From assembly GCA_900554215.1 (NCBI GenBank), contig USGG01000060.1, forward strand, positions 1-12,376: 12,376 bases of DNA, written 5' to 3'. Positions 1-8,519 of this stretch are shown here, one piece after another (the first letter of the stretch is position 1; each line of letters opens with the position of its first letter). This DNA is from an uncultured Megasphaera sp. (GTDB taxonomy: Bacteria > Bacillota > Negativicutes > Veillonellales > Megasphaeraceae). A program made the translations under genes and the position numbers. The notes beneath the pieces are model-generated. The model was not told the origin of the DNA. It saw only the letters and a program-made list of their open reading frames with translations, and searched no databases.

Positions 1-1624
<1,624 letters not shown>

Positions 1625-1647
1625 ACTAACTCCTTGCCATAATCAGT

Positions 1648-1677
1648 AAAAAAGCCTCACCGGGAAGATGAGGCTTT
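1648..1677 (-). terminator. Intrinsic terminator after the pyrophosphatase gene
   Basis: Arms AAAGCCTCA and TGAGGCTTT form a perfect 9-bp stem with a 9-base loop. On the minus strand it is followed by six T. It lies 21 bases past the stop of the pyrophosphatase gene and only about 24 bases before the pcrA start codon, so pcrA may depend on read-through. Confidence 0.85.
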
Positions 1678-1698
1678 GGTTCATATACGGGTAAAGGC

Positions 1699-2970
1699 TT
1701 ATTTCAGGGCAGCCAAAATCTGCGGAACGATCTGCTTCTTGCGGCTCATGACGCCGGGCAGGTATACTTCCTTATCGAGGACGTCCTTGGCAAAGGCCTT
1801 GCCTACGACGGCATCCATGTTGCCGGCGAAAATGAGGTTCGTCGATTCGTCGATAATGCTCGTAATCATGAGGAACGAAGCGGCGTAGTTTTTAGCCGAA
1901 CGCATTTTTTCCAGCGCGCTGAGAAGGACCTTCTTCTGTTCGAGCAAATCCGTCGTATCCATAACCTGTACCTGGGAAATCGTAAAGGTTACGCTGCCGT
2001 CGGAGAATTCCTTCATGTCATTCTGGGCAATCTGATCCGGCGTCAAATCGGATACGTTGGCGCCGGCTTTCAGCATATCCATGCCGTAAGCCTGCAGGTC
2101 TACGCCGGCAATAGCGGCCAGCTTTTCAGCCGTTTCCCGATCCTGCTGGGTGCAGGTCGGCGAGCGGAACAATACGGTATCGGAAATAACCGCCGACAAG
2201 AGCAGGCCGGCAATTTCCTTCGGAATCGCGATGTTTGCCTGTTCGTACAGGGACGTTACGATCGTAGCCGTGCAGCCGACGGGCTGGAACAAAATGAAAA
2301 TCGGGCCTTCCGTAGACAAGGTGCCGCCAATGCGGTGATGGTCGACGACGCTGATGATTTCAGCTTCGTCGATGCCGTCGATGATCTGCTTCTTTTCGTT
2401 GTGGTCGACGAGCATGACCTTTCTCTTTTCTACGGCAGCTACGCAGTCTGCGCAGACCATGCCGACGTACTTGCCGTCGTCGACGACGACATAGCGGCCT
2501 TCGGCCGGAACGTCATGGCCGTTGTCCGACGTACTGAAAACCGTAGCGGCGTCCTGCACCAGGCTCTTCACCGTGCTCAGTTCTTCGCCCAGTACGGTCT
2601 TGACGAATTCGCCGGCCAGGCTGGATTTATGCAATACGCCGACAAAATTGCCGTTTTCTGTGACAGGAGCTACGTCGCTGTCGTGATCGGCAAACCATTT
2701 CGCCGCATCCTTCAGGCTGGCGCTGTACGGAAGAGCTTCAACGTCCTTATGGACAGCTTCGCCGACCTTTACATAAAAATCTTTGACCAGGGGCTGCGCT
2801 TCTACGTGGAAGTAGTTCAGGGCGTAAGCCGTTTCTTTATTGATGTCACCGGCGCGGACAGCGACTGCGTCGACGCCTTTTAATTGCTGTAATTTTGCAA
2901 ATGCAATGGAAGAACAAATCGAATCCGTATCCGGATTTTTATGTCCTGTAACAAAAATCTGTTTTGCCAC
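1699..2970 (-). CDS. ppaC: Manganese-dependent inorganic pyrophosphatase with CBS-domain insert (family II, DHH)
   Basis: Cytoplasmic enzyme that hydrolyses pyrophosphate to phosphate and so drives biosynthetic reactions forward. The 423-residue product is longer than the roughly 310 residues of plain family II enzymes. The N-terminal DHH domain starts with GHKNPDTDSICS (residues 9-20; H10, D14 and D16 are probable metal ligands) and resumes after an insert with LVDHNE (187-192), VVDHH (208-212) and ISDT (262-265). The C-terminal DHHA2 domain carries the substrate-binding SRKKQ (409-413). The insert at about 66-185 resembles a pair of CBS motifs. No separate DRTGG domain fits in this length, so this is probably the short CBS form. 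Characterised CBS pyrophosphatases are regulated by adenine nucleotides; that applies here by inference. The gene has a probable promoter upstream and its own terminator, so it may be monocistronic. Confidence 0.93.
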   Translation of the reverse strand: MAKQIFVTGHKNPDTDSICSSIAFAKLQQLKGVDAVAVRAGDINKETAYALNYFHVEAQPLVKDFYVKVGEAVHKDVEALPYSASLKDAAKWFADHDSDVAPVTENGNFVGVLHKSSLAGEFVKTVLGEELSTVKSLVQDAATVFSTSDNGHDVPAEGRYVVVDDGKYVGMVCADCVAAVEKRKVMLVDHNEKKQIIDGIDEAEIISVVDHHRIGGTLSTEGPIFILFQPVGCTATIVTSLYEQANIAIPKEIAGLLLSAVISDTVLFRSPTCTQQDRETAEKLAAIAGVDLQAYGMDMLKAGANVSDLTPDQIAQNDMKEFSDGSVTFTISQVQVMDTTDLLEQKKVLLSALEKMRSAKNYAASFLMITSIIDESTNLIFAGNMDAVVGKAFAKDVLDKEVYLPGVMSRKKQIVPQILAALK

Positions 2971-3021
2971 AATACATCACCTCATTCATAATATGACTTT
3001 CATTAGATTGGCACTCAATAT

Positions 3022-3049
3022 ATTATATCATATGCCGGACGCGGTAGCT
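3022..3049 (-). promoter_or_regulatory. Candidate promoter of the pyrophosphatase gene
   Basis: A perfect TATAAT lies on the minus strand at 3027-3022. No good -35 box is seen at the right spacing; the best candidate matches only about half of TTGACA. It sits about 50 bases upstream of the ATG and just after the rplS terminator, where a promoter is expected. Confidence 0.45.
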
Positions 3050-3052
3050 AGT

Positions 3053-3087
3053 AAAAAAAACAAGGACTGGAATATATCCAATCCTTG
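3053..3087 (-). terminator. Intrinsic terminator of rplS
   Basis: On the minus strand an 11-bp stem (CAAGGATTGGA with TCCAGTCCTTG, one G-U pair) with a 5-base loop is followed by eight T. It lies 23 bases past the rplS stop and separates it from the pyrophosphatase gene. Confidence 0.92.
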
Positions 3088-3110
3088 TTTTATGTGTTCT
3101 TGCTTGGGAA

Positions 3111-3452
3111 TTACCGACGTTCGCGAATACGGGCAGCTTTGCCTGTCAGACCGCGGAGGTAGTTCAGTTTTGCACGGCGAACGATACCGCGGCGAACGAC
3201 TTCGATTTTAGCCAGACGCGGGGAATGTACCAGGAAAGTACGTTCTACGCCTACGCCATAGGAAATGCGGCGAACGGTGAAGGTTTCGCGGACACCGCCG
3301 TTCTGACGGCCGATGACGACGCCTTCAAAAACCTGGATACGTTCGCGGTTACCTTCGACAACCTTTACATGAACCTTGACGGTGTCGCCAGGGCGGAATG
3401 CAGGAATGTCGCTGCGAAGCTGTTCTTGTTCAAGTACGCTGATAATATTCAT
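3111..3452 (-). CDS. rplS: 50S ribosomal protein L19
   Basis: Large-subunit ribosomal protein near the interface with the 30S subunit. The 113-residue product has the usual family length and typical L19 features: an N-terminal helix (MNIISVLEQEQLRSDIP), the basic beta-rich core FRPGDTVKVHVKVVEG, the stretch RERIQVFEGVVIGRQNGG, and a basic C-terminus with SPRLAKIEVVRRGIVRRAKL. A GGAGG site eight bases upstream supports the ATG. In many bacteria rplS closes the rpsP-rimM-trmD operon. Here it stands alone, with a near-consensus promoter, a leader of about 90 bases and a strong terminator, and its upstream neighbour is an unrelated transporter. Confidence 0.98.
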   Translation of the reverse strand: MNIISVLEQEQLRSDIPAFRPGDTVKVHVKVVEGNRERIQVFEGVVIGRQNGGVRETFTVRRISYGVGVERTFLVHSPRLAKIEVVRRGIVRRAKLNYLRGLTGKAARIRERR

Positions 3453-3542
3453 CTTTTTTTCCTCCTATAAGACATTCGTGTTCCCCGTTGCCGCCCAACA
3501 CACGACAATCGTAAAACGAACAGAGGACTGCCTAAATTAACG
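3453..3542 (-). promoter_or_regulatory. 5' leader of rplS with a hairpin (possible L19 autoregulatory leader)
   Basis: The promoter predicts a start near 3542, leaving about 90 bases of untranslated leader. It can fold into an interrupted hairpin: TCGTGT pairs with ACACGA and, nested inside, GTTG pairs with CAAC around GGCGG. The hairpin lies just upstream of the GGAGG site. L19 leaders are known in Firmicutes, but I cannot confirm the family here; the fold is my own reading. Confidence 0.4.
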
Positions 3543-3548
3543 AAAATA

Positions 3549-3577
3549 ATTATAGCATGTTACGCAAGGCATTTCAA
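3549..3577 (-). promoter_or_regulatory. Sigma-70-type promoter of rplS
   Basis: On the minus strand TTGAAA (3577-3572), a 17-base spacer and TATAAT (3554-3549), with TGC just before the -10 box (extended -10). This is one of the best promoters in the window and fits a highly expressed ribosomal gene. The -35 box lies about 20 bases past the stop codon of the upstream transporter gene. Confidence 0.85.
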
Positions 3578-3597
3578 GAAAGGCCTTCGTTTTTTTG

Positions 3598-4524
3598 TTA
3601 TTCTGATTTTGCATGTATATGTTCCATTTTATCATGAGTTGCCCGTCCCACTTTCCCTTCCGACAAGGCCAGCCCCAGCAAAGTTAGGGCCGTGCCGACA
3701 ACGGTCATCGTCGTAACCGGTTCCCGGAGGACGACAGCCGACGTCGCTACCGTGACGACGGGCAGCAAATAAATATAGACGCTGGTCTTTACAGCCCCCA
3801 GGATCGCCACAGCGCTGCTCCAAGTAACGAAGCACAAGGCCGACGCCCCCAGCCCCAGAAACAGAAGGTTGAATATGACGATCCCGTCGGCAAAGCGGGC
3901 CGGCGCCCATTGAAAGTCAAAGAGATATAAGGCCGGAATCATCCACAGAATACCGTAAAAAAAGGTTCGCCGCGTCGTCAGGAGGACGGGATAGTCAAAG
4001 CGGCTGATCTTCTTAATTAAAATGGAATAACAGGCCCATACGACAGCCGCCAGCATGGCCAGCATATCGCCTACAGGATTGAGCTCCATCGCCGAGCCGT
4101 TGAAGCTGATCAGGCAGATGCCGGCGATAGCCAGAAAAAATCCGATGAAAAACTGCGGCGTCAGAGGCTTCTCCGATTTGATGAATACAGCCGCCAGCAT
4201 GGCCGTAAAAAAGGGAGATACGGAACAAATGACGCCGACGTTCGACGCCATCGTATAGGTCAGGGCGATGTTTTCCAACAAATAATACAAACAAATTCCC
4301 GTAAATCCCGCAGCAGCAAAGGTCGCCTCTTCCCGCCATCCCGACATGTGAAACCACCGGGGATAGCAGCACCACAGCACGGCATAGGCCATGACAAAGC
4401 GGAAGAATAAAATTTCTACAGGCTGAAAATCAGCCAGCAGGACCTTCGTCGATATGAAGGTAGTCCCCCAAATAAATACGGTCAGCAACGCCGCTATATG
4501 GCCTTTTGTCGCAGAATGTGCCAC
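3598..4524 (-). CDS. EamA/DMT-superfamily membrane transporter
   Basis: Predicted inner-membrane permease of the drug/metabolite transporter superfamily; members export amino acids, metabolites or drugs, and the substrate cannot be read from sequence. The 308-residue product has the two-repeat EamA layout with about ten hydrophobic segments. Repeat one (about 8-140) has AALLTVFIWGTTFISTKV and the typical PVEILFFRF near 35-43. Repeat two (about 150-288) starts at GDMLAMLAAVVWACYSIL and ends in TVVGTALTLLGLALS. The C-terminal tail is short and polar. The start codon is GTG at 4524, supported by a GGAG site seven bases upstream. It begins 35 bases after the terminator of the exported-protein gene with no visible promoter, so it may be expressed by read-through. 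Confidence 0.92.
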   Translation of the reverse strand: MAHSATKGHIAALLTVFIWGTTFISTKVLLADFQPVEILFFRFVMAYAVLWCCYPRWFHMSGWREEATFAAAGFTGICLYYLLENIALTYTMASNVGVICSVSPFFTAMLAAVFIKSEKPLTPQFFIGFFLAIAGICLISFNGSAMELNPVGDMLAMLAAVVWACYSILIKKISRFDYPVLLTTRRTFFYGILWMIPALYLFDFQWAPARFADGIVIFNLLFLGLGASALCFVTWSSAVAILGAVKTSVYIYLLPVVTVATSAVVLREPVTTMTVVGTALTLLGLALSEGKVGRATHDKMEHIHAKSE

Positions 4525-4558
4525 GTACAGTCTCCTCTCTTCTTCCCTTGCAGGCGCG

Positions 4559-4597
4559 AAAAAAGGGCACGCCTATTCTGTTTCAGGCATGCCCTTT
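4559..4597 (-). terminator. Intrinsic terminator after the exported-protein gene
   Basis: On the minus strand AAAGGGCATGCCT and AGGCGTGCCCTTT form a 13-bp stem with one mismatch-tolerant (A/C) position, a 10-base loop and a six-T tail. It lies 19 bases past the stop codon of the upstream gene. Confidence 0.9.
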
Positions 4598-4616
4598 CAC
4601 ACGCTTCCGCGCCCTA

Positions 4617-5180
4617 TTACATCTTTACGCCGTTCGGCACAAAGCTGCGCGTCATATGGGAAATAATCTTGTCGTATTTATCTTTCTTTTCTGTCGGATA
4701 TACAACGGAAAAGGCCGTATAGGTCTGATTCTTTTCGTTTAAGAACAATTCATGATAATACGATTTCTTGCCGTCCGTCCAGGCGATGGCATAGCTGTTT
4801 TTCGTGCGCACGTTCATAGTCAGCTCGGGCGAGCCGTTGACGCCGATATCCATGTTGCATAATTCGTCAATAGAGAAATTGAGGGCATTTTTCGCCGCGT
4901 AAGTCATAAACAGGGCGTCGTCCTTCGGGTCCTGGAAATAGCAGCCGTCGCCGCCTTCATTCATATCGGCCTGGGTAGCCGACTTAGGAATATCGATGAC
5001 GTAGCCGTACATGCTGTTGTAATATTGATAGTAGTCGCCGTCCTTGGCTTTATATACTAATACTTCCGCATAGCTGTCTCTATTTGAGCTCTTAATCGTC
5101 ATGGTGTCGGCAGCAAACGACGTCGAGCCGGCTACGCATGCGATACCCGCCAATATTAAGGCGATTTTTTTCATATTCAT
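4617..5180 (-). CDS. Small exported protein of unknown function
   Basis: I do not recognise a named family. The 187-residue product begins with a clear signal peptide: basic MNMKK, a hydrophobic core IALILAGIACVAG, and a likely signal peptidase I site after SFA (residue 23, then AD). C15 is not preceded by a proper lipobox, so a lipoprotein is unlikely. The mature part (about 164 residues) is soluble and rich in Tyr, Asp and Lys, with two cysteines (C80, C108) that could form a disulfide. The pattern YGYVIDIPKS, a middle KKSYYHELFL and a C-terminal KYDKIISHMTRSF loosely recalls small alpha-beta lipoproteins of the PsbP/MOG1 type; this is a weak inference. An AAGGAG site nine bases upstream favours the first ATG over the one two codons later. 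It has its own promoter and terminator. Confidence 0.85.
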   Translation of the reverse strand: MNMKKIALILAGIACVAGSTSFAADTMTIKSSNRDSYAEVLVYKAKDGDYYQYYNSMYGYVIDIPKSATQADMNEGGDGCYFQDPKDDALFMTYAAKNALNFSIDELCNMDIGVNGSPELTMNVRTKNSYAIAWTDGKKSYYHELFLNEKNQTYTAFSVVYPTEKKDKYDKIISHMTRSFVPNGVKM

Positions 5181-5221
5181 AAGCAGTCACTCCTTTACGC
5201 CAAGCTTATTTTCATAAGGCA

Positions 5222-5254
5222 ATAGCAGATGCGGGAATAGACCGCACCTGCTAT
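5222..5254 (-). promoter_or_regulatory. Hairpin at the probable 5' end of the exported-protein mRNA
   Basis: Arms ATAGCAGATGCGG (5222-5234) and CCGCACCTGCTAT (5242-5254) pair over 13 positions with one G-U pair and a 7-base loop. The predicted transcription start (near 5250) falls inside the upstream arm, so the mRNA would start with about ten paired bases. It could protect the 5' end, or as DNA serve as an operator overlapping the start site. It has no T-tract, so it is not a standard terminator for glyS. Confidence 0.5.
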
Positions 5255-5256
5255 GT

Positions 5257-5262
5257 ATTATA
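5257..5262 (-). promoter_or_regulatory. Extended -10 promoter of the exported-protein gene
   Basis: TATAAT on the minus strand preceded by TGA, giving an extended -10 element. The -35 region has only TTGTGT at 18 bases, a half match. The position, about 80 bases before the ATG, fits. Confidence 0.55.
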
Positions 5263-5315
5263 TCACATATAAATTTTAAAACACAAGAAAGGGCTGCCTT
5301 CCATGCCTAATTGTA

Positions 5316-5350
5316 AAGAAGCTGTGACAATAGCCTTACGACAGCTTCTT
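5316..5350 (-). terminator. Inverted repeat spanning the glyS stop codon
   Basis: AAGAAGCTGT (5316-5325) and ACAGCTTCTT (5341-5350) form a perfect 10-bp stem with a 15-base loop that contains the glyS TAA (5336-5338). On the minus strand only TTTACAATT-like sequence follows, so it is a weak terminator candidate or an mRNA 3'-end stem. No better glyS terminator is visible. Confidence 0.4.
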
Positions 5351-7384
5351 GATGTCGCCGATGGGGCTGATGAGGCTGTACGTCAGGGTCAGCAGGTGGA
5401 TGCGGTTTTCCTTTACAGCCGCATTTTCATGCATGACGAGGACGTTGTCGAGGAAATCGTTGATGGCGCCGATGCCTTCAGACAGGATATCGGCTGCGGC
5501 GGCGTAATCGTAAACGGCGTACGCCTGGGCCAATCCCGATTCCATAGCCTGGCAGGCGGCGTACAGAGCTTTTTCTTCGTCCGTTTCAAACAAGGCGGCG
5601 TCGACGGTCGTGTCTTCTGCATCCTTGATCATATTGCCTACGCGGGTAAAGGCCTGGAGCAGTTCCGTCTTGCCCATGAGGTCGGCGTCGATGAGGGCCT
5701 GGGCGCGGCGGGCTGCCTTGGCGGCGTTGAGCGTATCGTCGCTGAGAACGCAGTCGATGATATGGTAATCCATGCCCTTATCCTGGAAGATGTTTTTCAG
5801 GCGCAGGACGAAGTAATCGTTGAGCTGGCCCATGACTTCCATCTGTTTGTCCTTATCCACCTGGAGAAGGTCGAGGACGAAGGCGAATACTTCATGGCAG
5901 TTCAGGTTCCAGCCGGCATCCATGAGAATATTCAGGACGCCGATGGTCTGACGGCGCAGCGCGAAGGGGTCCTGGGAGCCCGTCGGGATGAAGCCCCGGC
6001 TGAACATACCTGTAATAGTGTCGAATTTATCGGCCAGGCCGAGAACCTTGCCCATCTCGGTCTGCGGCAGTTCGTCACCGGCAAAACGCGGCTGGTACTG
6101 TTCTGTAAGGGCTTCGGCGACGTCCTCCCCTTCGCCGTCGATCATGGCGTATTCCTTGCCCATGACGCCCTGCAGTTCCGTAAATTCCATGACCATCTGC
6201 GTAGCCAGGTCGGCCTTGGCCAGCAGGGACGCCCGTTTCAAGGCTTCGTCGGACAAGCCGAGATCTAATTTCTGATTGAGGAACACCGTAATCTGTTCCA
6301 GGCGCAGGGCCTTATCGTACAGCGTGCCGAGACCGTCCTGGAAGACGATTTTTTTCAATTTTTCTACGTAATCGACGAGCTTATGCTTCTTGTCTTCTTC
6401 AAAGAAGAACTTGGCGTCGTCGAGACGGGCCCGGAGTACCCGTTCGTTGCCGTGCTGCACCGTTTCCAAATGGTAGTCGTCGCCGTTGCGGACTGTCAGG
6501 AACAAGTTCATGAGCTTGCCGTCCTTGTCGCGCATGGGGAAATACCTCTGATGATCCTTCATCGGCGTGATAATCGCCGCTTCGGGCAGCTTCAGGTAAT
6601 CTTTGTCAAATTCGCCGCACAAGGCCGTCGGATATTCGACGAGGAAAATGACTTCTTCCAGCAGGTCGTCGTCCATGATGATCGTGCCGCCTTTTTCATC
6701 AGCCAGCTTCTGCAGTCCCGCTAAAATGAGTTCTTTTCGTTCTTCCGGGTCGACGATGATGAAATGTTCCTTCGCCGTGCGTTCATACGCCGCCATGGAA
6801 GGAATTTCGAAATCGCCTGTGCCGAGGAAGCGATGGCCGCGGCTTATCCGGCCGGATTTGACGCCGGCTAATTCAAAGGGAACGACGTCGTCGCCGAAGA
6901 GGGCCACAATCCAGCGGATCGGACGGACAAAATGGAAATCCAAAGAGCCCCAGTGCATGCTCTTGGGGAAGCCCAATCCCATAATAATGCCTGTCAAAAT
7001 GTCAGGCAAGAGACCTGCTGTTTCCGCGCCGATGCTGGTAACATTGGCATAAACGTAGCCGTCTTCTACGACCAGGTCTTCTACGGCGATTTTCTGGCCG
7101 CGGGCAAAGCCCATAGCGGCCTTCGTCGGATTGCCGTCGCTGTCGTAAGCGATTTTGACAGAAGGTCCTTTGTTCTTAGACGAAATATCGGCCTGCTTTT
7201 CCGCAACGCCCTTTACGAGGAGGGCTACGCGGCGCGGCGTTCCGACGGCGCGGATATCTTCATAGGCGATGTTCGCTTTATTTAATTTGTCAGCAGCCAG
7301 CTGCTGTACCTGCGAGAGGACGCTCGGCATATAATGAGCCGGGATTTCTTCGGTGCCGATTTCAAGTAATACGTCTTTGCTCAT
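5336..7384 (-). CDS. glyS: Glycyl-tRNA synthetase beta subunit
   Basis: Beta subunit of the bacterial alpha2-beta2 glycyl-tRNA synthetase, which charges tRNA-Gly in the cytoplasm. The beta chain supplies tRNA recognition and works only with GlyQ. The 682-residue product has normal family length. It opens with the family signature LLEIGTEEIPAHYMP (residues 6-20) and continues with conserved stretches such as GTPRRVALLV, GLGFPKSMHWG and FVRPIRWIVALF. The C-terminal part (about 560-660) corresponds to the DALR-type anticodon-binding region. Its ATG directly abuts the glyQ stop (TAAATG), and an AAGGAGG site lies inside the 3' end of glyQ, indicating translational coupling. It is controlled with glyQ by the upstream T-box. 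Confidence 0.98.
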   Translation of the reverse strand: MSKDVLLEIGTEEIPAHYMPSVLSQVQQLAADKLNKANIAYEDIRAVGTPRRVALLVKGVAEKQADISSKNKGPSVKIAYDSDGNPTKAAMGFARGQKIAVEDLVVEDGYVYANVTSIGAETAGLLPDILTGIIMGLGFPKSMHWGSLDFHFVRPIRWIVALFGDDVVPFELAGVKSGRISRGHRFLGTGDFEIPSMAAYERTAKEHFIIVDPEERKELILAGLQKLADEKGGTIIMDDDLLEEVIFLVEYPTALCGEFDKDYLKLPEAAIITPMKDHQRYFPMRDKDGKLMNLFLTVRNGDDYHLETVQHGNERVLRARLDDAKFFFEEDKKHKLVDYVEKLKKIVFQDGLGTLYDKALRLEQITVFLNQKLDLGLSDEALKRASLLAKADLATQMVMEFTELQGVMGKEYAMIDGEGEDVAEALTEQYQPRFAGDELPQTEMGKVLGLADKFDTITGMFSRGFIPTGSQDPFALRRQTIGVLNILMDAGWNLNCHEVFAFVLDLLQVDKDKQMEVMGQLNDYFVLRLKNIFQDKGMDYHIIDCVLSDDTLNAAKAARRAQALIDADLMGKTELLQAFTRVGNMIKDAEDTTVDAALFETDEEKALYAACQAMESGLAQAYAVYDYAAAADILSEGIGAINDFLDNVLVMHENAAVKENRIHLLTLTYSLISPIGDIKKLS

Positions 7385-8263
7385 TTAGTTTTCCTCCTTT
7401 TTCAACATGGGGAAGCCCAGTTTTTCCCGCTGTTCCAAATAGGCCTTAGCGCAGGCGCGGGCCATGTTGCGGACCCGGCCGATAAAGGCGGCCCGTTCGC
7501 TGACGCTGATGGCGCCGCGGGCGTCGAGCAGGTTAAACGTATGGGAACATTTCAGCACGTAGTCGTAGGCCGGAATGACGAAACCGGCCTTGATGACCCG
7601 CATGGCTTCTTTTTCATACTGGTCAAAGAGATGGAACAGCAAATCGGAGTCGCTCAGTTCAAAGGAATACGTCGACTGTTCCACTTCGTTCTGATGGAAA
7701 ATATCGCCGTACGTTACGTCGTCGTTCCACTTCAAATCGTAGACGTTTTCTACGCCCTGAATGTACATGGCCAGGCGTTCCATGCCGTATGTAATTTCCG
7801 ACGAGACGGGAGCGACGTCGATGCCGCCTACCTGCTGGAAGTACGTAAACTGCGTGATTTCCATGCCGTCGAGCCAGACTTCCCAGCCGAGACCCCAGGC
7901 GCCCAGCGTCGGCGATTCCCAGTTGTCTTCGACAAAACGGATATCGTGTTCCTTCGGGTTGATTCCCAAGGTTTCCAAGCTCTTTAAATACAGCTCCTGA
8001 ATGTTATCCGGCGAAGGCTTGCAGATGACCTGGAACTGATGGTGCTGGTACAAGCGGTTCGGGTTGTCGCCGTAGCGGCCGTCGGCAGGACGGCGGGACG
8101 GTTCTACGTAGGCGACGTGCCACGGTTCGGGACCGAGCGTCCGCAGAAACGTAGCCGGATTCATGGTACCTGCCCCTTTTTCTACATCATAGGGTTCATA
8201 AATGATGCAGCCTTGGGAGGACCAAAATTCTTTCAAAGCAGAAATCATATCCTGAAAATTCAT
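7385..8263 (-). CDS. glyQ: Glycyl-tRNA synthetase alpha subunit
   Basis: Catalytic alpha subunit of the tetrameric glycyl-tRNA synthetase; it activates glycine with ATP and, with GlyS, charges tRNA-Gly. The 292-residue product matches the usual length. Conserved elements are the start NFQDMISALKEFWSSQGC, the GAGTMNPATFLRTLGPEPW segment (30-48), the class II active-site stretch PSRRPADGRYGDNPNRLYQH (55-74), and EITYGMERLAMYIQG (156-170), the motif 3 arginine region. A GGAGG site upstream supports the ATG at 8263. It is the first gene of the glyQ-glyS operon, 23 bases past the T-box terminator. Confidence 0.98.
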   Translation of the reverse strand: MNFQDMISALKEFWSSQGCIIYEPYDVEKGAGTMNPATFLRTLGPEPWHVAYVEPSRRPADGRYGDNPNRLYQHHQFQVICKPSPDNIQELYLKSLETLGINPKEHDIRFVEDNWESPTLGAWGLGWEVWLDGMEITQFTYFQQVGGIDVAPVSSEITYGMERLAMYIQGVENVYDLKWNDDVTYGDIFHQNEVEQSTYSFELSDSDLLFHLFDQYEKEAMRVIKAGFVIPAYDYVLKCSHTFNLLDARGAISVSERAAFIGRVRNMARACAKAYLEQREKLGFPMLKKEEN

Positions 8264-8513
8264 TCGTTTTCCCTCCTAATAATACAAAAAGTCCCTGTAA
8301 CATCGTAAAATGTTACAGGGACGAGTATCCATTACCCGCGGTTCCACCCTGGTTGGTCGAAAGACCCGCTTCATTTGCCGGCCATACGCATCACCTGGCG
8401 GTGACTTCCTGCCGCGGCCTTCAGAGCGCCTTCAGCACCAAACGATAAGCTCACACTGTCCTTATCTCGCTGGCGTTGTGCTTACTTCCTCTCCTGCATC
8501 GCCGTACTTCATG
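8264..8513 (-). ncRNA. Glycine T-box riboswitch leader of glyQS
   Basis: Transcribed leader of about 250 bases between the glyQ promoter and glyQ. It contains the T-box core AGGGTGGAACCGCGGG (minus strand, 8350-8335). The UGGA in it (8346-8343) complements the UCCA end expected for tRNA-Gly. In stem I, the specifier context GAA-GGC-GCTCT places a glycine codon GGC at 8430-8428. A distal stem I segment with GGACAGTGTGAG and an AGTA element near the base also match the class. CAGGG at 8351-8347 can pair with CCCTG at 8320-8316, which is in the 5' arm of the terminator, giving mutually exclusive antiterminator and terminator folds. Uncharged tRNA-Gly should therefore raise glyQS expression. Confidence 0.95.
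8286..8322 (-). terminator. Regulated terminator of the glycine T-box
   Basis: Perfect 13-bp stem (GTCCCTGTAACAT with ATGTTACAGGGAC), a 6-base loop and a five-T tail on the minus strand. Its 5' arm overlaps the sequence needed by the T-box antiterminator. Confidence 0.95.
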
Positions 8514-8519
8514 CCAATT

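Noticed and set aside
3008..3020. GGCACTC next to the pyrophosphatase promoter, resembling half of a CIRCE heat-shock operator
   Set aside because: The second half (GAGTGCTAA after nine bases) is absent, and a pyrophosphatase is not a usual HrcA target.
3566..3596. AAGGC and GCCTT followed by seven T on the plus strand, resembling a terminator
   Set aside because: The stem is only about five to six base pairs with a long loop, and no plus-strand gene ends here. It overlaps the rplS promoter on the other strand.
5120..5150. Possible lipoprotein signal around C15 of the exported protein
   Set aside because: The residues before the cysteine (G-I-A) do not fit a lipobox, and a good signal peptidase I site follows at SFA.
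5303..6268. A 321-codon plus-strand frame opposite glyS
   Set aside because: It is antisense to glyS, with biased composition and no ribosome site or recognisable domain.
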